Positions 30,632 to 42,479 of a stretch of 64,000 nt of DNA are shown one piece after another. The stretch comes from Xiphydria camelus (taxonomy: Eukaryota; Arthropoda; Insecta; Hymenoptera; Xiphydriidae), in contig OY783193.1 of the NCBI GenBank assembly GCA_963678675.1, positions 36,494,430-36,558,429 of the forward strand, written 5' to 3'. The translations under genes and the position numbers were made by a program. The first letter of the stretch is position 1; every line of letters begins with the position of its first letter. The notes below the pieces were generated by a model, which was not told the origin of the DNA, did not search any database, and worked only from the letters and a program-made list of their open reading frames with translations.

Positions 30632-32339
30632 ATGCAAGCGAGGGAGCGACGTCCGGAGAGCCCCGCGTCTCTCCGTCCACACACGGAACCCGACAATGGA
30701 CTGAAATTTATCCGCACCACCGATCTAGATTGCACGCGCGTACAATGCCTTCCGCGTCCTCGCGTATTGCAGAGTCTCTTCATGCCAAGGCCCAATGAAA
30801 GTGTAGATATATTCAGTTTCAGCTGGATTCTATATTGGATCATTGAGAACGCTTTATATTAATAAAGCACGGGCGAGTCTCCGTCGTGACGCGTGATTCG
30901 TTCCAGCGACGCGAAGGGTCTCGTGTCTTTTTTATTTCATTATTCGCGTTGGTCTTTGTTCTGAATCACGGATCTCGTGTGGGTAATTTTATTTTTTGTT
31001 GTAAAGTAGTAGTAGTAGTATGAAGTGAAGGAACCGTGTGAACGAACATGATTTAGCATATTTTGAGGGAAGACTATTGATTGTGATGGAAACCAGGTGA
31101 CGTGAAAAATCATTAAATAAAACACTGTGGTTGAGTGGAAGTTATAATTTTATTACCAAACGTGACTAACGTCTTTACTCTCTTAGGCGAGCTCCGAAAG
31201 ACTAACTCACGAAGAAAGACTTCTAATACGCTTGGTTCTTAGTTTAAAGTGCATTTGTTAAATAGGCCTGTAATGAGTAAAAAAACGGATGTTTTTAAAA
31301 TCTCGTAAAATAGCAAGATTTTCGTTTCGGATTTCTACTAAATTTCACGTTCTAGATAGAGCTGTATGTAAAACACGAGAGACAGTAGGGAACCTAGTAT
31401 GAAAATCTTACTATTTCGAAAAATATTTAAGACTCATTTACTGCACACCACTGTTTTATTCACTGGTGCATTTATCCTTATGCATTCACGCATAGAAAAA
31501 AGAATTATTGTCAAACTAGCAACTGCATAAATTGCATAATATTGAAATTATAGTAGCAATAATTGTTTTATCAAATTGGTTTTATCACAAATTGTTATAG
31601 TACAGTAGAGCATCGCAAATTAATATATAAACTGCAGCAGGCTAACGCCATCGATTGCAGTTTACAATATTTCGACAATATTTAATTGCCGGGTCGATGG
31701 TATCGTTTTACGAACTTCTTTTTTCAGCGCCGCGAGCCAATATAGCGAATATTCGTTCCTCTTTTTTGTAATTAGCAGAAGCATCGTTGATTGTCGCTCT
31801 ATAGGGTGTAATTAGTTTTCCATCGAGGCGCCGGAACTCTATTTCTCTCGCGCGCGTATTACCTATAGGCATTCGTGACTACCTATTTTCGGAGCGGGCG
31901 GAAGATCCGCGAAATTAGTGGAGATCGAGCGCCTCGTCGGGTGTCGGCTGTTGGGAAACGGGATTTGATTGAACGAGGCCGGCAGAGCTAACCTTGTGTA
32001 GATCCTCTAACGGTGATCAATAACGGTGTATATAGCACGTTTGATTAAGCAAGCTCGCGTACGTGATATATACGGATAGATATCGCTGTGTATTTTGGTG
32101 CGGGGTATTTCGGTTTGCGACAAAAATTGGCTTTAATCGGGCGACGTCAATTTTCAGCCTCGCACATATATATATAATGCGTATATTAATAGTTCGGAGA
32201 TACGTATCGCTGAATTGTTAAAACTGAAAGTGGTCCAAGATCGTCTTAATCTTTATCTCCGCTTCGATATAACGATTATTTCGTTATTTATAAATTTCTA
32301 TATCGTATGTCCTATATATCCTATATCAACGCGGAACTT
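30632..32339. other. No gene recognised
   Basis: Includes a short TAG trinucleotide run near 31008-31021. CpG-rich patches at 31720-31980. No shared repeats or domains seen. Confidence 0.45.
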
Positions 32340-32440
32340 TTTTGCAGACCAAAACATGTGATCTTCGAAAAAGTACTCTATCAATGTCGATAAAAAATGC
32401 GCGTGTAACGAGATAATCCTAATCGAAGTCTAAGTACTAC
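32340..32440. repeat. Diverged family C-like fragment
   Basis: TGATCTTCGAAAAAGTACTCTATCA and TAACGAGATAATCCTAATCGAAG resemble the stretch at 33450-33533 and the core of the family C palindromes. Confidence 0.4.
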
Positions 32441-33397
32441 AGCAATTCTGACAATGGAAGTCTCTGTCGTGTTCCGAGTTACGGAGTGAATATGTTGACC
32501 ATCATCGATAACTCGTATCTAGACTATTTGAATAATCCATATACATCGTACATAATACGTATAGATAGATCCAAGTGTAATGTGTACTTTGGTGCGTTTA
32601 TTCTGAAAATTTAAACCGTTCTATTTCCTATGAAGCTACTGGTTATTTTTATGATTACTGGAAAATCATTGGTATATCGAAACGACGTAAAATTCCGACA
32701 AATTCCTTTTTGACGACAAGTTTCTCAGAAATTCTAATCCCGAAAGCGGAGAGCCTTTCGACGATTTATCCCTACTCGCGATTCATTTTCATCCCAGGGT
32801 CGCGTAAGAGGATCGTCATCCGTCGGAAACTAGCTGAGACAGATTCCAAATTCGCCTATATACGTACATATGTACGTAAATCGCAGCAAGACTGGCAAAG
32901 TGAAACGATCGAGGACTTAGTCGGCTTCTTTGATCTAAATGCTGACATTTTCGCAGGCGTACATACACATAACGGAATCGTAAGAACGTCATTCCTCGGT
33001 CCGAGTATACAGGGAGACGGAGGAGGCAAAAATATGTAATGAGACGTCCTCCACTTATCCCAAATACTCTTGTTAGGATATCGCCACTTCAGTGGCAAGA
33101 AGACTAGCTTCTCTCGGTCATCTCTCGTATCACATATGACAACCTCGCGTACATACGTTTCTTCTTGCCTCGCTTGGGCGCGCCCAATTTAAACTGCGCG
33201 TTTATCGGCTGCACCCGCCTGTAATTAACGATCCTCGGCTGTTACGTGTGCGTCTCTGTACGCGTGACGTATGACTGCCTTCCGAGGCGAATCGACGACG
33301 GGTCGAATCGCCTTGAAGACGATCAGTTCAATCGTTGCCTCGGTTCAGAGCTCGCGCGTCTTCTGAAGCGTCGAAACTCAAAATGTTTTCTATCGCG
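32441..33397. other. No gene recognised
   Basis: The plus-strand frame at 32710-33039 (109 codons) has no recognised domain. Nothing else supported. Confidence 0.45.
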
Positions 33398-33533
33398 ATT
33401 ATCTCGTTATCTGGGAACTTTTCGCCTGTATTGGTATGGGAACTTTTTGTAGATCGGAACTCGATCTTCAAAAAAGTATTGTATGAATTTCGGGGAAAGA
33501 AGCGCGGGTAGCAAGATATTCTCAGTCGAAGAT
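33398..33533. repeat. Diverged family C-like palindrome
   Basis: CGCGATTATCTCGTTATCTGG then GAACTTTTCGCCTGTATTGG, with ACTCGATCTTCAAAAAAGTA and GCAAGATATTCTCAGTCGAAG further on. Parallels 46872-47010 in order and spacing. Confidence 0.55.
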
Positions 33534-33767
33534 AACGGTGCGCATTGCGAGTCTTCGAGGAGTCGGGATTTATGGAATCGAGGAAAAGAAATCGCTCGAG
33601 CGACACGTTTGTTGGATATTATTTATTTTAGGGTCTGCTATTTCGTCGAACAGTGAACCGTGACGCGAGTGACTCGATGCTGAAGTTCGAAACTAAGAGT
33701 TCAATGTCTATCCATACAGTCTCTATACGAAAAGAATACATTCCTCGTCTTTTCTTGGGATTGACTC
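33534..33767. other. No gene recognised
   Basis: Unique stretch before the fold-back structure. Confidence 0.5.
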
Positions 33768-34462
33768 AAGCTAGGAATCCACTACACTCGACTCGACTCG
33801 ACTCGACACGACACGACTCGACGCGTTTCTGATCGCATGATTTTCCATGTATTTAAATGGCGTAGAAATCCACTAGGCTCGACACGACTCGACTCGACTC
33901 GACTCGACACTTTTCTGGCTGGCCAGAAATTTGTCGCGTCGAGTCGAGTCGAGTCGAGTCGAGTCGAGCCTAGTGGACACGGTTTGCGTGCACATCGGGA
34001 TATGGACCGATGAGCGAACAGTTGAATTGCGGCAGTCTTGCTTGGAAAGAGTCGAGAAGAACAGTTCGAAGATTTTACATTAATTTCGCAGAGGAATGGA
34101 GGAGGATCTCATTAATAAAGTTAGAGCATATGAGATGCTGTAAAATATACATAGTTTGAAATATAGAGACCAAAATATACGCAACGAAGCTTGAGAAGAA
34201 ATCTCAAAAGCCTTGAATAGACCAAGTAAACATAAATAGGTATATAGTAAATTTCTATCTGTATAGATGTTATAGAGAAGCAATAATTGGAAAAATTATA
34301 GAGCCATACACGATGCATCCTTGTACGTTAAAATTTAAAAGGACGAAGCACTACCATCGTATCGAGTAGCGTCGAGTCGTGTCGCGTCGATTCCAGTGGA
34401 CACACCACGCAAATTTTTGTCACCGTGTCGTGTCGAGTCGAGTGTAGTGGATTCCTAGCTTT
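33768..34462. repeat. Fold-back element with TCGAC pentamer arms
   Basis: Outer arms: 33768-33814 (AAGCTAGGAATCCACTACAC then CTCGA repeats) and 34424-34462 (inverse, ending GTAGTGGATTCCTAGCTT). Inside, 33868-33978 is a second near-perfect hairpin: TCCACTAGGCTCGACACG... with its inverse ...CGAGCCTAGTGGA, centred on CTGGCTGGCCAG. A third half-arm, TCGAGTCGTGTCGCGTCGAT then TCCAGTGGACAC, is at about 34371-34402. All arms combine an AGTGGA/TCCACT end with a run of GTCGA pentamers. The 380 bp between the inner hairpin and the right arm is AT-rich with no coding signal. This layout resembles fold-back transposons. Confidence 0.75.
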
Positions 34463-34571
34463 ATTGTTTAAGGAATTTCCTTCTGTACGACTCGCATGAT
34501 TTTTACGCATGAGAGGTATCTTTCCTCGTATCCTCCGTATCGAATGATCATTTCTATATCTACAGTGTCTA

Positions 34572-34852
34572 CACTGAGAAAAATAATTGCCGGTACCAAA
34601 CAAATATTTTTTTGAATCAAAAACATGATATAATTCCAGGATCAAGTCGTGGTTTTCTTCGCGCAAGGAAATATTTGATAGTTTAGTAATTTTTTTTTTT
34701 CACTTGGGAAGAATTTCTCGTCCCAACGAATGTATTCACGAATCAAGAATATATATTCTTCAACCAAAAACTTGTATTCTTAACAATTTTTTAAATCACG
34801 TGTTCTTGGTTCAAGAAATATTTTTTGATACTGTCAGTTATTTCTCTCAGTA
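34572..34852 (+). mobile_element. MITE family D, copy D2
   Basis: Left end CACTGAGAAAAATAATTGCC, right end AGTTATTTCTCTCAGTA, flanked by TA both sides. Shares the full body of D1 (AAAACATGATATAATTCCAG, GGAAATATTTGATAG, TGTATTCTTAACAATTTTTTAA). About 281 bp. Confidence 0.85.
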
Positions 34853-35830
34853 TAGAGGTTAAGAGATTTTATACACTTGTATACACTAATAAATAGGCCA
34901 GAGAAAATAAGTTAGTTTCGAAGCTTTTCTTGACAAATTTGACATTTATTTACACTATGTTATTCGTGCTTTTTCTCAGAAGATTGAAGGGGCTACGTAT
35001 AATAATATGAAGTCTATAGAGAATTTACATATGTATGAGGTTTAAGGAAAACAAGTTATTTCAGACCGGAAAGCCTGAAAGAGTCAGGGAACGTTATCAC
35101 CTGGTTATCACTGTCGGATTTCACCAGAAACCGTGCTACTGTAAGAGGTTCGACAGGAAATTCCAATGTAGCATGTATCCTATCCATACACACATATGTA
35201 TACACACGTATCACAATATTTTCCCTCGTCACTCTCTCTCTCTCTCTCTTCGCCCTTTTAATTCATTTCTTTCTCCCCTGTGTCGTTCGCTTCCAATCGT
35301 GAAAATTCTCGCTACCTCACGACCATTTCCCATATGCCTTCTCCTCGTCCCATTGACATGTCCATCACGGTTCCTTCGAGCCCACTCGCCGCACCAAATG
35401 TGCCCCAGTTAGACGATTATTCCGCAGCTCGGCCTCTATCGGACTCGAAAAATAACCACGTCGCGTAACCGGCGATCCGAAGATAAAGTGTTTTCCAATT
35501 TTCCGGGATATCTTGGACCACTGCCAAGGCGGGACCGCTATTAGAAGCTCGTCCATCATTCCTGCAGCGCTCTCTAAGGAAGAAGTATTGCTTCCACGGT
35601 GAATTCTAGCGCGAGCCGCTGGTTCTCAATCTTCCTTGGTGTACGTGAGTTTGGGATCACCTTCCCGTGGCGTATATCAATATCTGTATATATGTATTTC
35701 GATGAGAGGATCGCATATTGAGTCGCAAATTTTACGGGAAGGTGGAGATATATTTGTTCGAATGGAAAAGCTGTATGGGGAAAATAGTGCACGGATTTCT
35801 TTCGAATTTGGACTAGGGTAACGGATGCAA
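34853..35830. other. No gene recognised
   Basis: Has a CT tract at 35230-35250. The frame at 35035-35412 crosses it and has no domain. Confidence 0.5.
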
Positions 35831-35988
35831 TTGAAGACCATAACGTAGAAAGGTGCTGAGTGCCAAATATATAAGAAAAAGTTATTCACGAAGAACGCGT
35901 CATAATAGCTTTCTTTAAAAAAAAAACATTTTTAATGAAATTTTAGGTTTTTTGACACTTAGCACCTTTCTGTATTGTGGTCTTCACT
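35831..35988. repeat. Hairpin M
   Basis: Left arm TTGAAGACCATAACGTAGAA then AGGTGCTGAGTGCCAA; right arm TTGACACTTAGCACCTTTCT then GTATTGTGGTCTTCA. About 35-bp arms around a 90-bp loop. The motif GGCACTTAGC-like is also in hairpin L1 (55784-55795). Confidence 0.75.
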
Positions 35989-36004
35989 TGTTGGCACCCC
36001 GTCC

Positions 36005-36100
36005 TTATATGGTTAATATATAATAATATGTAGTTCATATATGACCCCAAATCTACATGTGGACCATGTACAAAATATACCTATAGAACCTTTCCCTCTG
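36005..36100. mobile_element. Palindromic family F, half copy F6
   Basis: TATATGGTTAATATATAATA, then TTCATATATGACC, CATGTGGACCATGTACAAAA and the terminus GAACCTTTCCCTCTGGG. Corresponds to the right half of F5 and F8. Confidence 0.65.
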
Positions 36101-37828
36101 GGTGTATTAGATAGAAAGAGATAAAGATATGCCAATGACTAGAATTTCGCCTGCTTAAAATGCCAATAACTGTATCCATTGACCTATATGCTACCACGTA
36201 GCAGCAACTTTTAACGTTGTTGTTGGCGGAGGTAGATATTTCCTACATTTGAAGAAGGAAAATTTCATTCTAACGGAGTGAGGAGTGAACCAATTTGAGA
36301 ATGAAAGTGATAAAATGCATTCCCCGAGAGGACTGCATTTCAACTCCCCCCAGAAGAGTAAAAATATTTCGATTTTATTATAAAGAGTGAACTTTTAATT
36401 TTTTTAAAATAACCGCAGTAATCATTGTAGCTTTCTCATTGGGTAAAATGCACATCTCTGAATATGCATAGATATTTATCCCGGTAGCCGATATATCCTC
36501 TCACGCGAATTCCCAAACTGCACAGCTGACATCTACGGAATATCCTATATCCACATCCCCACTTCCGCTTCTATTCCTGTATTCGGACGTGGGTTGGCAT
36601 AGGAAATGGCGTCGCTACGGCACGAGTGAACGAAAGTAAGAATGAATAAACGATGCCAGAATTCCTCCACCCCTCTTTCGGTCGATCGTCACTCCTAAAC
36701 ACCCCCGCGCGCAACAAGATTAAATCTTTAATTAAGCGATTGGGGCGAGCCTAGAATGCGTAGTCTTCCTGTTCCGTAAACGAGGGACTCACTCATACAT
36801 CGATGTATATCCATATATAAATGAACAGCCGGGCGATAAAGCGATAGATTCGTTTATCAGACGTTCTATAGATATCGCCCTCTTCTTCTACTTCTTTCCC
36901 TCTTCGTCTAGAGAGTGGGGCACTTTCATTCTCTCGGTGGAACGATACAAAAACTTTCGTATTTTATATTGTCATCTATACCTAGCAGTTAAAATATTGC
37001 GCAAGCTTTTAAAGTCTGTATCACCGGATCTTGTGATTCGAAAATCAATGTTACGAGATTAATACTATAATTACAATGCTACATTAACCGCAGTTATCAA
37101 AGGATCTTTCAACAGATACAACTGTCGCACAATCGTTAAGCGGTTTTCGAAATTCATTTGTTAAAAATACTCTATTTTAACCAAAAATCGTCGGGTGCTC
37201 CCTGAGCGATTATCGATGACTTTTTTCTGCTGAAATTAATCAAATATTCGTGTGCAATAATAACATTAAAAGCAACTGCAGTTTTTCATTATTCTGCAAT
37301 AAATTTAATTATCAGTATAATTCATGTATACGTATACGTATCGTCCAATATTTAAATAGAGCTACCCCTCCCTTTCTCTCCCTCTTCTCCTCGGCAGTTC
37401 TCGTTCATTATGGAATCCTGGAAACCGGGAGAATTTTTCGGCAGGACCATATATATATTCAGTTTATTTGTCTTTCTCACAAGAGCCGCGACCACACTAT
37501 TCTCCCGAAAAACGTGGAAAAGGGGAAGAAGACGCGCGCGAAGGCCGGGTTTACGGACAGAGGGAGAGGCGCAGAGTGAGAATGAGATGGTGAGAAGGGC
37601 TGGAGAGACAACGTGCGAGGGATCGCTCTCACGTTTGTGGGAAGAAGCTGGGTACTCACGCTATACAACGTCTGGATCTCTGTTTCTGCTCCCCTTTCCA
37701 CTTTTCCCACCTCGCCCCTGACTTTCGGTACACCCTCCGCGCGCTGGACTCGCGTAGGTAACCATGTGCGTCCACACTGCGCACCTTGCACCGCGGTGGG
37801 CGCTTTATAGTCGGCGCGTTCTTTTTTA
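36101..37828. other. No gene recognised
   Basis: AT-rich then CpG/GA-rich from about 37370. Overlapping frames at 37250-37875 on both strands are compositional. No shared repeat seen. Confidence 0.45.
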
Positions 37829-38030
37829 CCCGAGCAGACAAATTCTATACGATCCATATGTGTGATTTTGATCATATATTGATTATGTCATTTCGATATT
37901 AACCATATACAGAGCATATATGGATTATACAATCATTCAAAAATCTATATATATAGTCACTTTATGGTTTATTATCATGTATAATTCATATATGACCAAA
38001 ACCGCATATGGATCTTATCACATTTCCGTT
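37829..38030. mobile_element. Palindromic family F, copy F7
   Basis: Left end CCCGAGCAGACAAATTCTAT, inner arms GATCCATATGTGTGATTTTG and inverse ATGACCAAAACCGCATATGG. The right end ATCACATTTCCG is diverged. About 200 bp. Confidence 0.65.
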
Positions 38031-39180
38031 CAAGATCCGCACTTTTACATCGAATTGATATCCACAAACGCTGTGACTTCATCTGTTCGATGAACCGAAC
38101 AGCATCTATCCTCGTCCAGTTTCACCCAGCTTGACCTTAAAACCCCGTCGAGCGGCAAGACAACGGTGTTATCGGTTCCCACATTAGTTGCGCCGATGAA
38201 TTATGCGACGCCTCCGATTTCCACGCTACAGAGGCCAATGACCGGCCCTCCCTCCTCTCGCGGTTCATCGACTGCCGCTCGCGAATAAAACGCAGCTTCG
38301 CGGACCCGATTTTTCCCGCGAGATCTCTTTGCCCGCAGTTTCAACGGGCGGCGGGTGGCCTCAATGGCGCGCGCGCGCGCGGGGAGCTTTTAAAAGGCCG
38401 CATTAAGGGCGTCGATCAACCGCCGCGACGTCGGCATTGCGAGAGCTTTGCACGCGGCGCGATCCTCTGATGCGTATCGGCCTCGCCGAGTATGCAACGC
38501 GATGCACGCCGCTCGGGAGCACAAATGAGACCGCGCGCACTCGTGTGCGGATTCAGGAAGGCAGGTGTTGTAAGGAGGGTCGCGCGTGCAGCCGTGATTA
38601 ATTAAATCTCGATATTTTTCAAGCCGCGTTTTATTTCCATCGGTCGTCCAACTTTGGTTTGAGGGGATTATTGTACATTTTGTATTGCGTTGGGAGGGGG
38701 GGTAGTAGTCGAATACGTTGGACCGGCTGCTAAAATTGGATCACGACGCTCGGTAAGAGAGGCCTGGGTTTTTACTCTAGAAAGCAGTGGTCCATTTTTG
38801 GAGCCGGTCCAATTCAAACTACTCTCCTATGTAGGTACATACATAGGTACAACGGACAGTGATCACACACGTCCGAATTAGATGTCTCCTCGTTACCTGG
38901 AGACTTTTGACCCACTTTGGTGAAACACTTTTACGAGGATTATATTTCAATCTTATAACGGTATCTGCAACATTCTTTTTTTCTACCGAAAGAAATTTTT
39001 GGTATGATTTACTGATGGGGACTTAATTGTATTAAGACAATTACAGTAATTTTTATTTTTAAAAAAAAGTTGATACGAATGGCTAAGAATGCAATCATAT
39101 CGATTAAAAATTCAGTAAGAATGTCTATATACTCGTTACTACAAAATAATGCTCCACTATTTAGTAAATTAGTAAATCTA
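38031..39180. other. CpG-rich segment, no gene model
   Basis: CpG-rich at 38080-38620, with a CG dinucleotide run at 38367-38380. Composition suggests a promoter or regulatory region, but no exon is recognisable. Confidence 0.4.
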
Positions 39181-39410
39181 CACGAAAAAAATATTAATCG
39201 TAGCATTTACAAAGTTTTTGGTAAATTTAGAACAAGGCCAATTCATCGTTACGATAACTACAATTTTAGCAGAAATTACAGCAACACTTGCGACTCTTAC
39301 AAGTTATACTATAATTTTTACTAAAATTGTAGTTGTCGTAATAATGAAATGTTTTTATCTCGAAATATTTATGACAAACTTTGTAAATGCTGCAATTAAT
39401 TTTTTTCGTA
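39181..39410. mobile_element. MITE family H, copy H2
   Basis: Left end CACGAAAAAAATATTAATCG, right end AATTAATTTTTTTCGTA, flanked by TA both sides. Same body and length as H1 (TAGCATTTACAAAGTTT, AACAAGGCCAATT). About 230 bp. Confidence 0.85.
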
Positions 39411-40356
39411 TAACGAAACTTTTCTATCAGTGTGATAAATGCGTAATAATATCGGTTGAAGCGTTTGGTACTATCGTTTAAAGTTAAATGTTCCAATTAC
39501 TGATCAAATCTTTGCATTTCTTTTTATTAACTTAACATATAGACTGTATTTTTATTATCCTTTATTATTTGGACAAATATCTGTATTCATCGAAGGCTCC
39601 TTAATTTTATAATGTTATTAATCGAGCTAAATTAGTAAGTGATCAGGAATTTAGATATTTATTTTGCATTATTTTAATTTTCCATCGGTAAGCTAGCCTA
39701 CAGAATTTTGCGTTAATAATTAAATTAATGTTGACTTAAAATCCACGTCGTTAATAACGTCGAAAATGATATTAATATCGACACTCTGACATTCCGAAGG
39801 GTCACCGTCCGATATTCCAGTTATTAAAATTGCTATCTTATTCTTCAGCTTCGTTACAGGAATATCTGCACGTGCATAACGGATGCGCGCGTCTATCGCA
39901 TCATAACAAGTCGACGCGAGACTGTTTTCGCGTACGTTACGGTCGCCAAGACGAACAGCTTCTCTTCTTTTCCCTACGAAAGTTTATTACGATTAACCAG
40001 CGAGAACTCCGACTCGTGAGGTCGATCGTGCGTCAAAATTTGATGCGCTCTACGTGACTGCACGTTCTCCCAACGTGCTCAAAATAATTTAAATGGCCGC
40101 TCGAGTCGCCGGTTCGCCGGTGGGTTTTGTAGAGGAGGGATGCAACGTTGCACGGCGCTTCTTGCGCGAGTCTGTCGATAAAAAGAAAATTAAGATTCTT
40201 ATACGACCTGCTCGCGCGTCACGCCTCGTCGCGAGACGTGCGGGTATCGTAAATCGCGATCGGCAGACGTTCGGTAGAAACCTTGATCACTCGTCGTTCG
40301 AGATATGCGTTCGATACTTTCGTTGACTGACGAGTAAAGTTCTTACGCGTTTGATC
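39411..40356. other. No gene recognised
   Basis: AT-rich to about 39780, then CpG-rich to 40330. Frames at 39830-40057 and 40093-40326 have no domain. Confidence 0.45.
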
Positions 40357-40570
40357 CAACAGCTGGAAAAGTTCTATATATTTTGTACATGATCCATATG
40401 TGGATTTGGTCATGTATGGATTATACAGTATATGGACTACATATGGATTATATAATACAAACATTGAAAAATCCAAATATAGTCTTTATATGGCTTATAG
40501 AAATTATATATAATTCATATATGACCAAATCGACATATTATGCACTTTATGTAGAACTTTTTCGCCTGGG
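40357..40570. mobile_element. Palindromic family F, copy F8 (complete)
   Basis: Left end CAACAGCTGGAAAAGTTCTA, right end GTAGAACTTTTTCGCCTGGG. Arms include ATCCATATGTGGATTTGGTC and inverse ATATATGACCAAATCGACAT. About 214 bp; best single reference copy with F5. Confidence 0.8.
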
Positions 40571-41353
40571 TTTATGTATTTCTTGGCTGCTCAATATTCA
40601 TGTGACTCGAGTAGAAATTATTCGATCCAAATGAGCATTCAAAATATTCATTTGAGAAAATTAATAGATAAAATAATAGATGCAAGTGAATAGAGATTTA
40701 TTTGGATGGACGATTATTTTTTTACTCGATGCAATAATTAGTTTTCTCTTAATTAATCCATTGCGATTATCGCCCTTTATGCATCTGTATTTCTCAAGAT
40801 GTATAAAGATTCTCTAAAAAAAGAATAATATTATACAAAGTAGGTAACTCTTTGTTATCGTCGAACTTTTCCCTCCTTCTTCTCTACAGAAGCGATACCG
40901 CGTGATGTTAGAGGGAGAAAGCAAGGGGCGAAGAAGAAGGAGCACACCGAAAGCCCAAAGCAAACGATATTCAATTTCGTCGACGAGCGTACGAGATATC
41001 GAATTACGCGCGTAGATGGTTTCAATGCAAAAAAGCTCTACCTATCTTCTTTCCCTCCGAAGGGAAAGAAACGAAAGAGAGGGTGACTAGCTTCCCTCTC
41101 GAAGCCCGCGGTGCACGCGTGGTACCTCCTTCTCTCTACGCTCTCTTTCTCGATCGATTCTCCCCGCAAGGTACGCCGGTGCTGTCACTCAAATTCGCTG
41201 AGTGCACCGAGCAAGTATATCGACAATCTGAATTAACTGATACCGCAACGCCGGTCGAGGGCAGCGACGGTCCGTAATGAAAAGCAGCGCGAACGTTTGA
41301 ATCAAATTTGCGATGCACTTAATTATGTATGCATCGCGGTTGTATGCGTACGA
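40571..41353. other. No gene recognised
   Basis: No shared repeat or coding signal seen; CpG-rich at 40900-41280. Confidence 0.45.
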
Positions 41354-41813
41354 TATACCACATGAGGCTAAACTTACTCGCCGGGAAATAAACTGCAATC
41401 ACTGTTATCTCATTATTTATGAACTTTTGGCTCGCGTCGATATAAGACTTTGTTATAAATACACTGAGAAAAATAACTTGGTCAATTTAACCAAAATCCT
41501 GAAGCTGATTACCAAACTGTTTGATAAAATATGAATTCTCCATCCGTGTGGTTAGACTGACCAATTTTTGGTTAGATACCTAAACGTTTGATTGGAATAA
41601 CTTGACATTTGATCAGAGTAACTAAATGTTTGGTTCAACTGACCGGTATTTTGATTAAAATAACTAAACACGTTTGAATAGATGCATTTTGTCATTTTAA
41701 CTTATTTTTCTCAGTGTAAGAATCTGATGATAAATATGAGTCAAAAGCCTATAAATATAATAATAGTGGTTGAAGTTTCTTTCCTAGCGAGTAAGTTTTG
41801 CCTCATATGATAA
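41354..41813. mobile_element. Palindromic family C, copy C3, split by B3
   Basis: Left half 41354-41461 starts ATACCACATGAGGCTAAACT and contains CACTGTTATCTCATTATTTA then TGAACTTTTGGCTC. Right half 41717-41813 has AGTCAAAAGCCTATAAATAT and AATAGTGGTTGAAG, and ends GTAAGTTTTGCCTCATATGA. The two halves are inverse and form one element without the insert. Confidence 0.8.
41462..41716 (+). mobile_element. MITE family B, copy B3, inserted in C3
   Basis: Complete: left end CACTGAGAAAAATAACTTGG, right end AACTTATTTTTCTCAGTG, flanked by TA both sides. Body: TCAATTTAACCAAAATCC, GGTTAGACTGACCAATTTTT, repeated AACTAAA-GTTTGGTT motifs, GATGCATTTTGTCATTTTAAC. 255 bp; the reference copy for family B. Confidence 0.9.
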
Positions 41814-42479
41814 ATATGACTTTAACTCTCGGGAAACCATCGTGATATAATATTATTCGGAGGGCTCGAACTACCAGTTTTGCATAATCAGAGTTTCGTT
41901 GCGATTACTGCCGTATGTTTTCCTGTCCCAGAGGTCGGTTATCGCGACAGGAGGAAACGCGGGTTATTTTACTTTGAAGATAAGCTATACCCACTCTAAA
42001 TCTGAATCGGTAAAAGCAGTTGAAGATAAAGCATATGTGAAATCGCAGTGACCTTATATTCACTGGATTTCAGTGACTATTCATCTGATCTTCAGGGATT
42101 TTCACCATTTTCAGTTTCATCTCATAATTAAAATCTTCAATAACGGCTATATTCATGTGATATAATATCTTACGGTGTCATATCTCAATGCTGCTTACAA
42201 TTAAGTGTTCGCTGGTGCCATTAAATACCTCAATAATTGAATGTGTGAAATAAGTAGATTTCCGTATGTAATAATAATCCTACCGTATGAAAGCATTCTC
42301 ACGCACAAAGTATCATTTGTACGTATAAAGTGCAACCAACGAGTCACGTTCTGGCGGAATCGCACCGCGTGTTCACCTATATGCATATTATATCTGCTGT
42401 AACTGGCAAGATAAGACGCGTTCCGACTTCCGGTCTCGCTGCAGTGTAGCCAGGGCATCGCGTCCCCCAAACAAACACC
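41814..42479. other. No gene recognised
   Basis: No shared repeat or coding signal seen. Confidence 0.5.
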
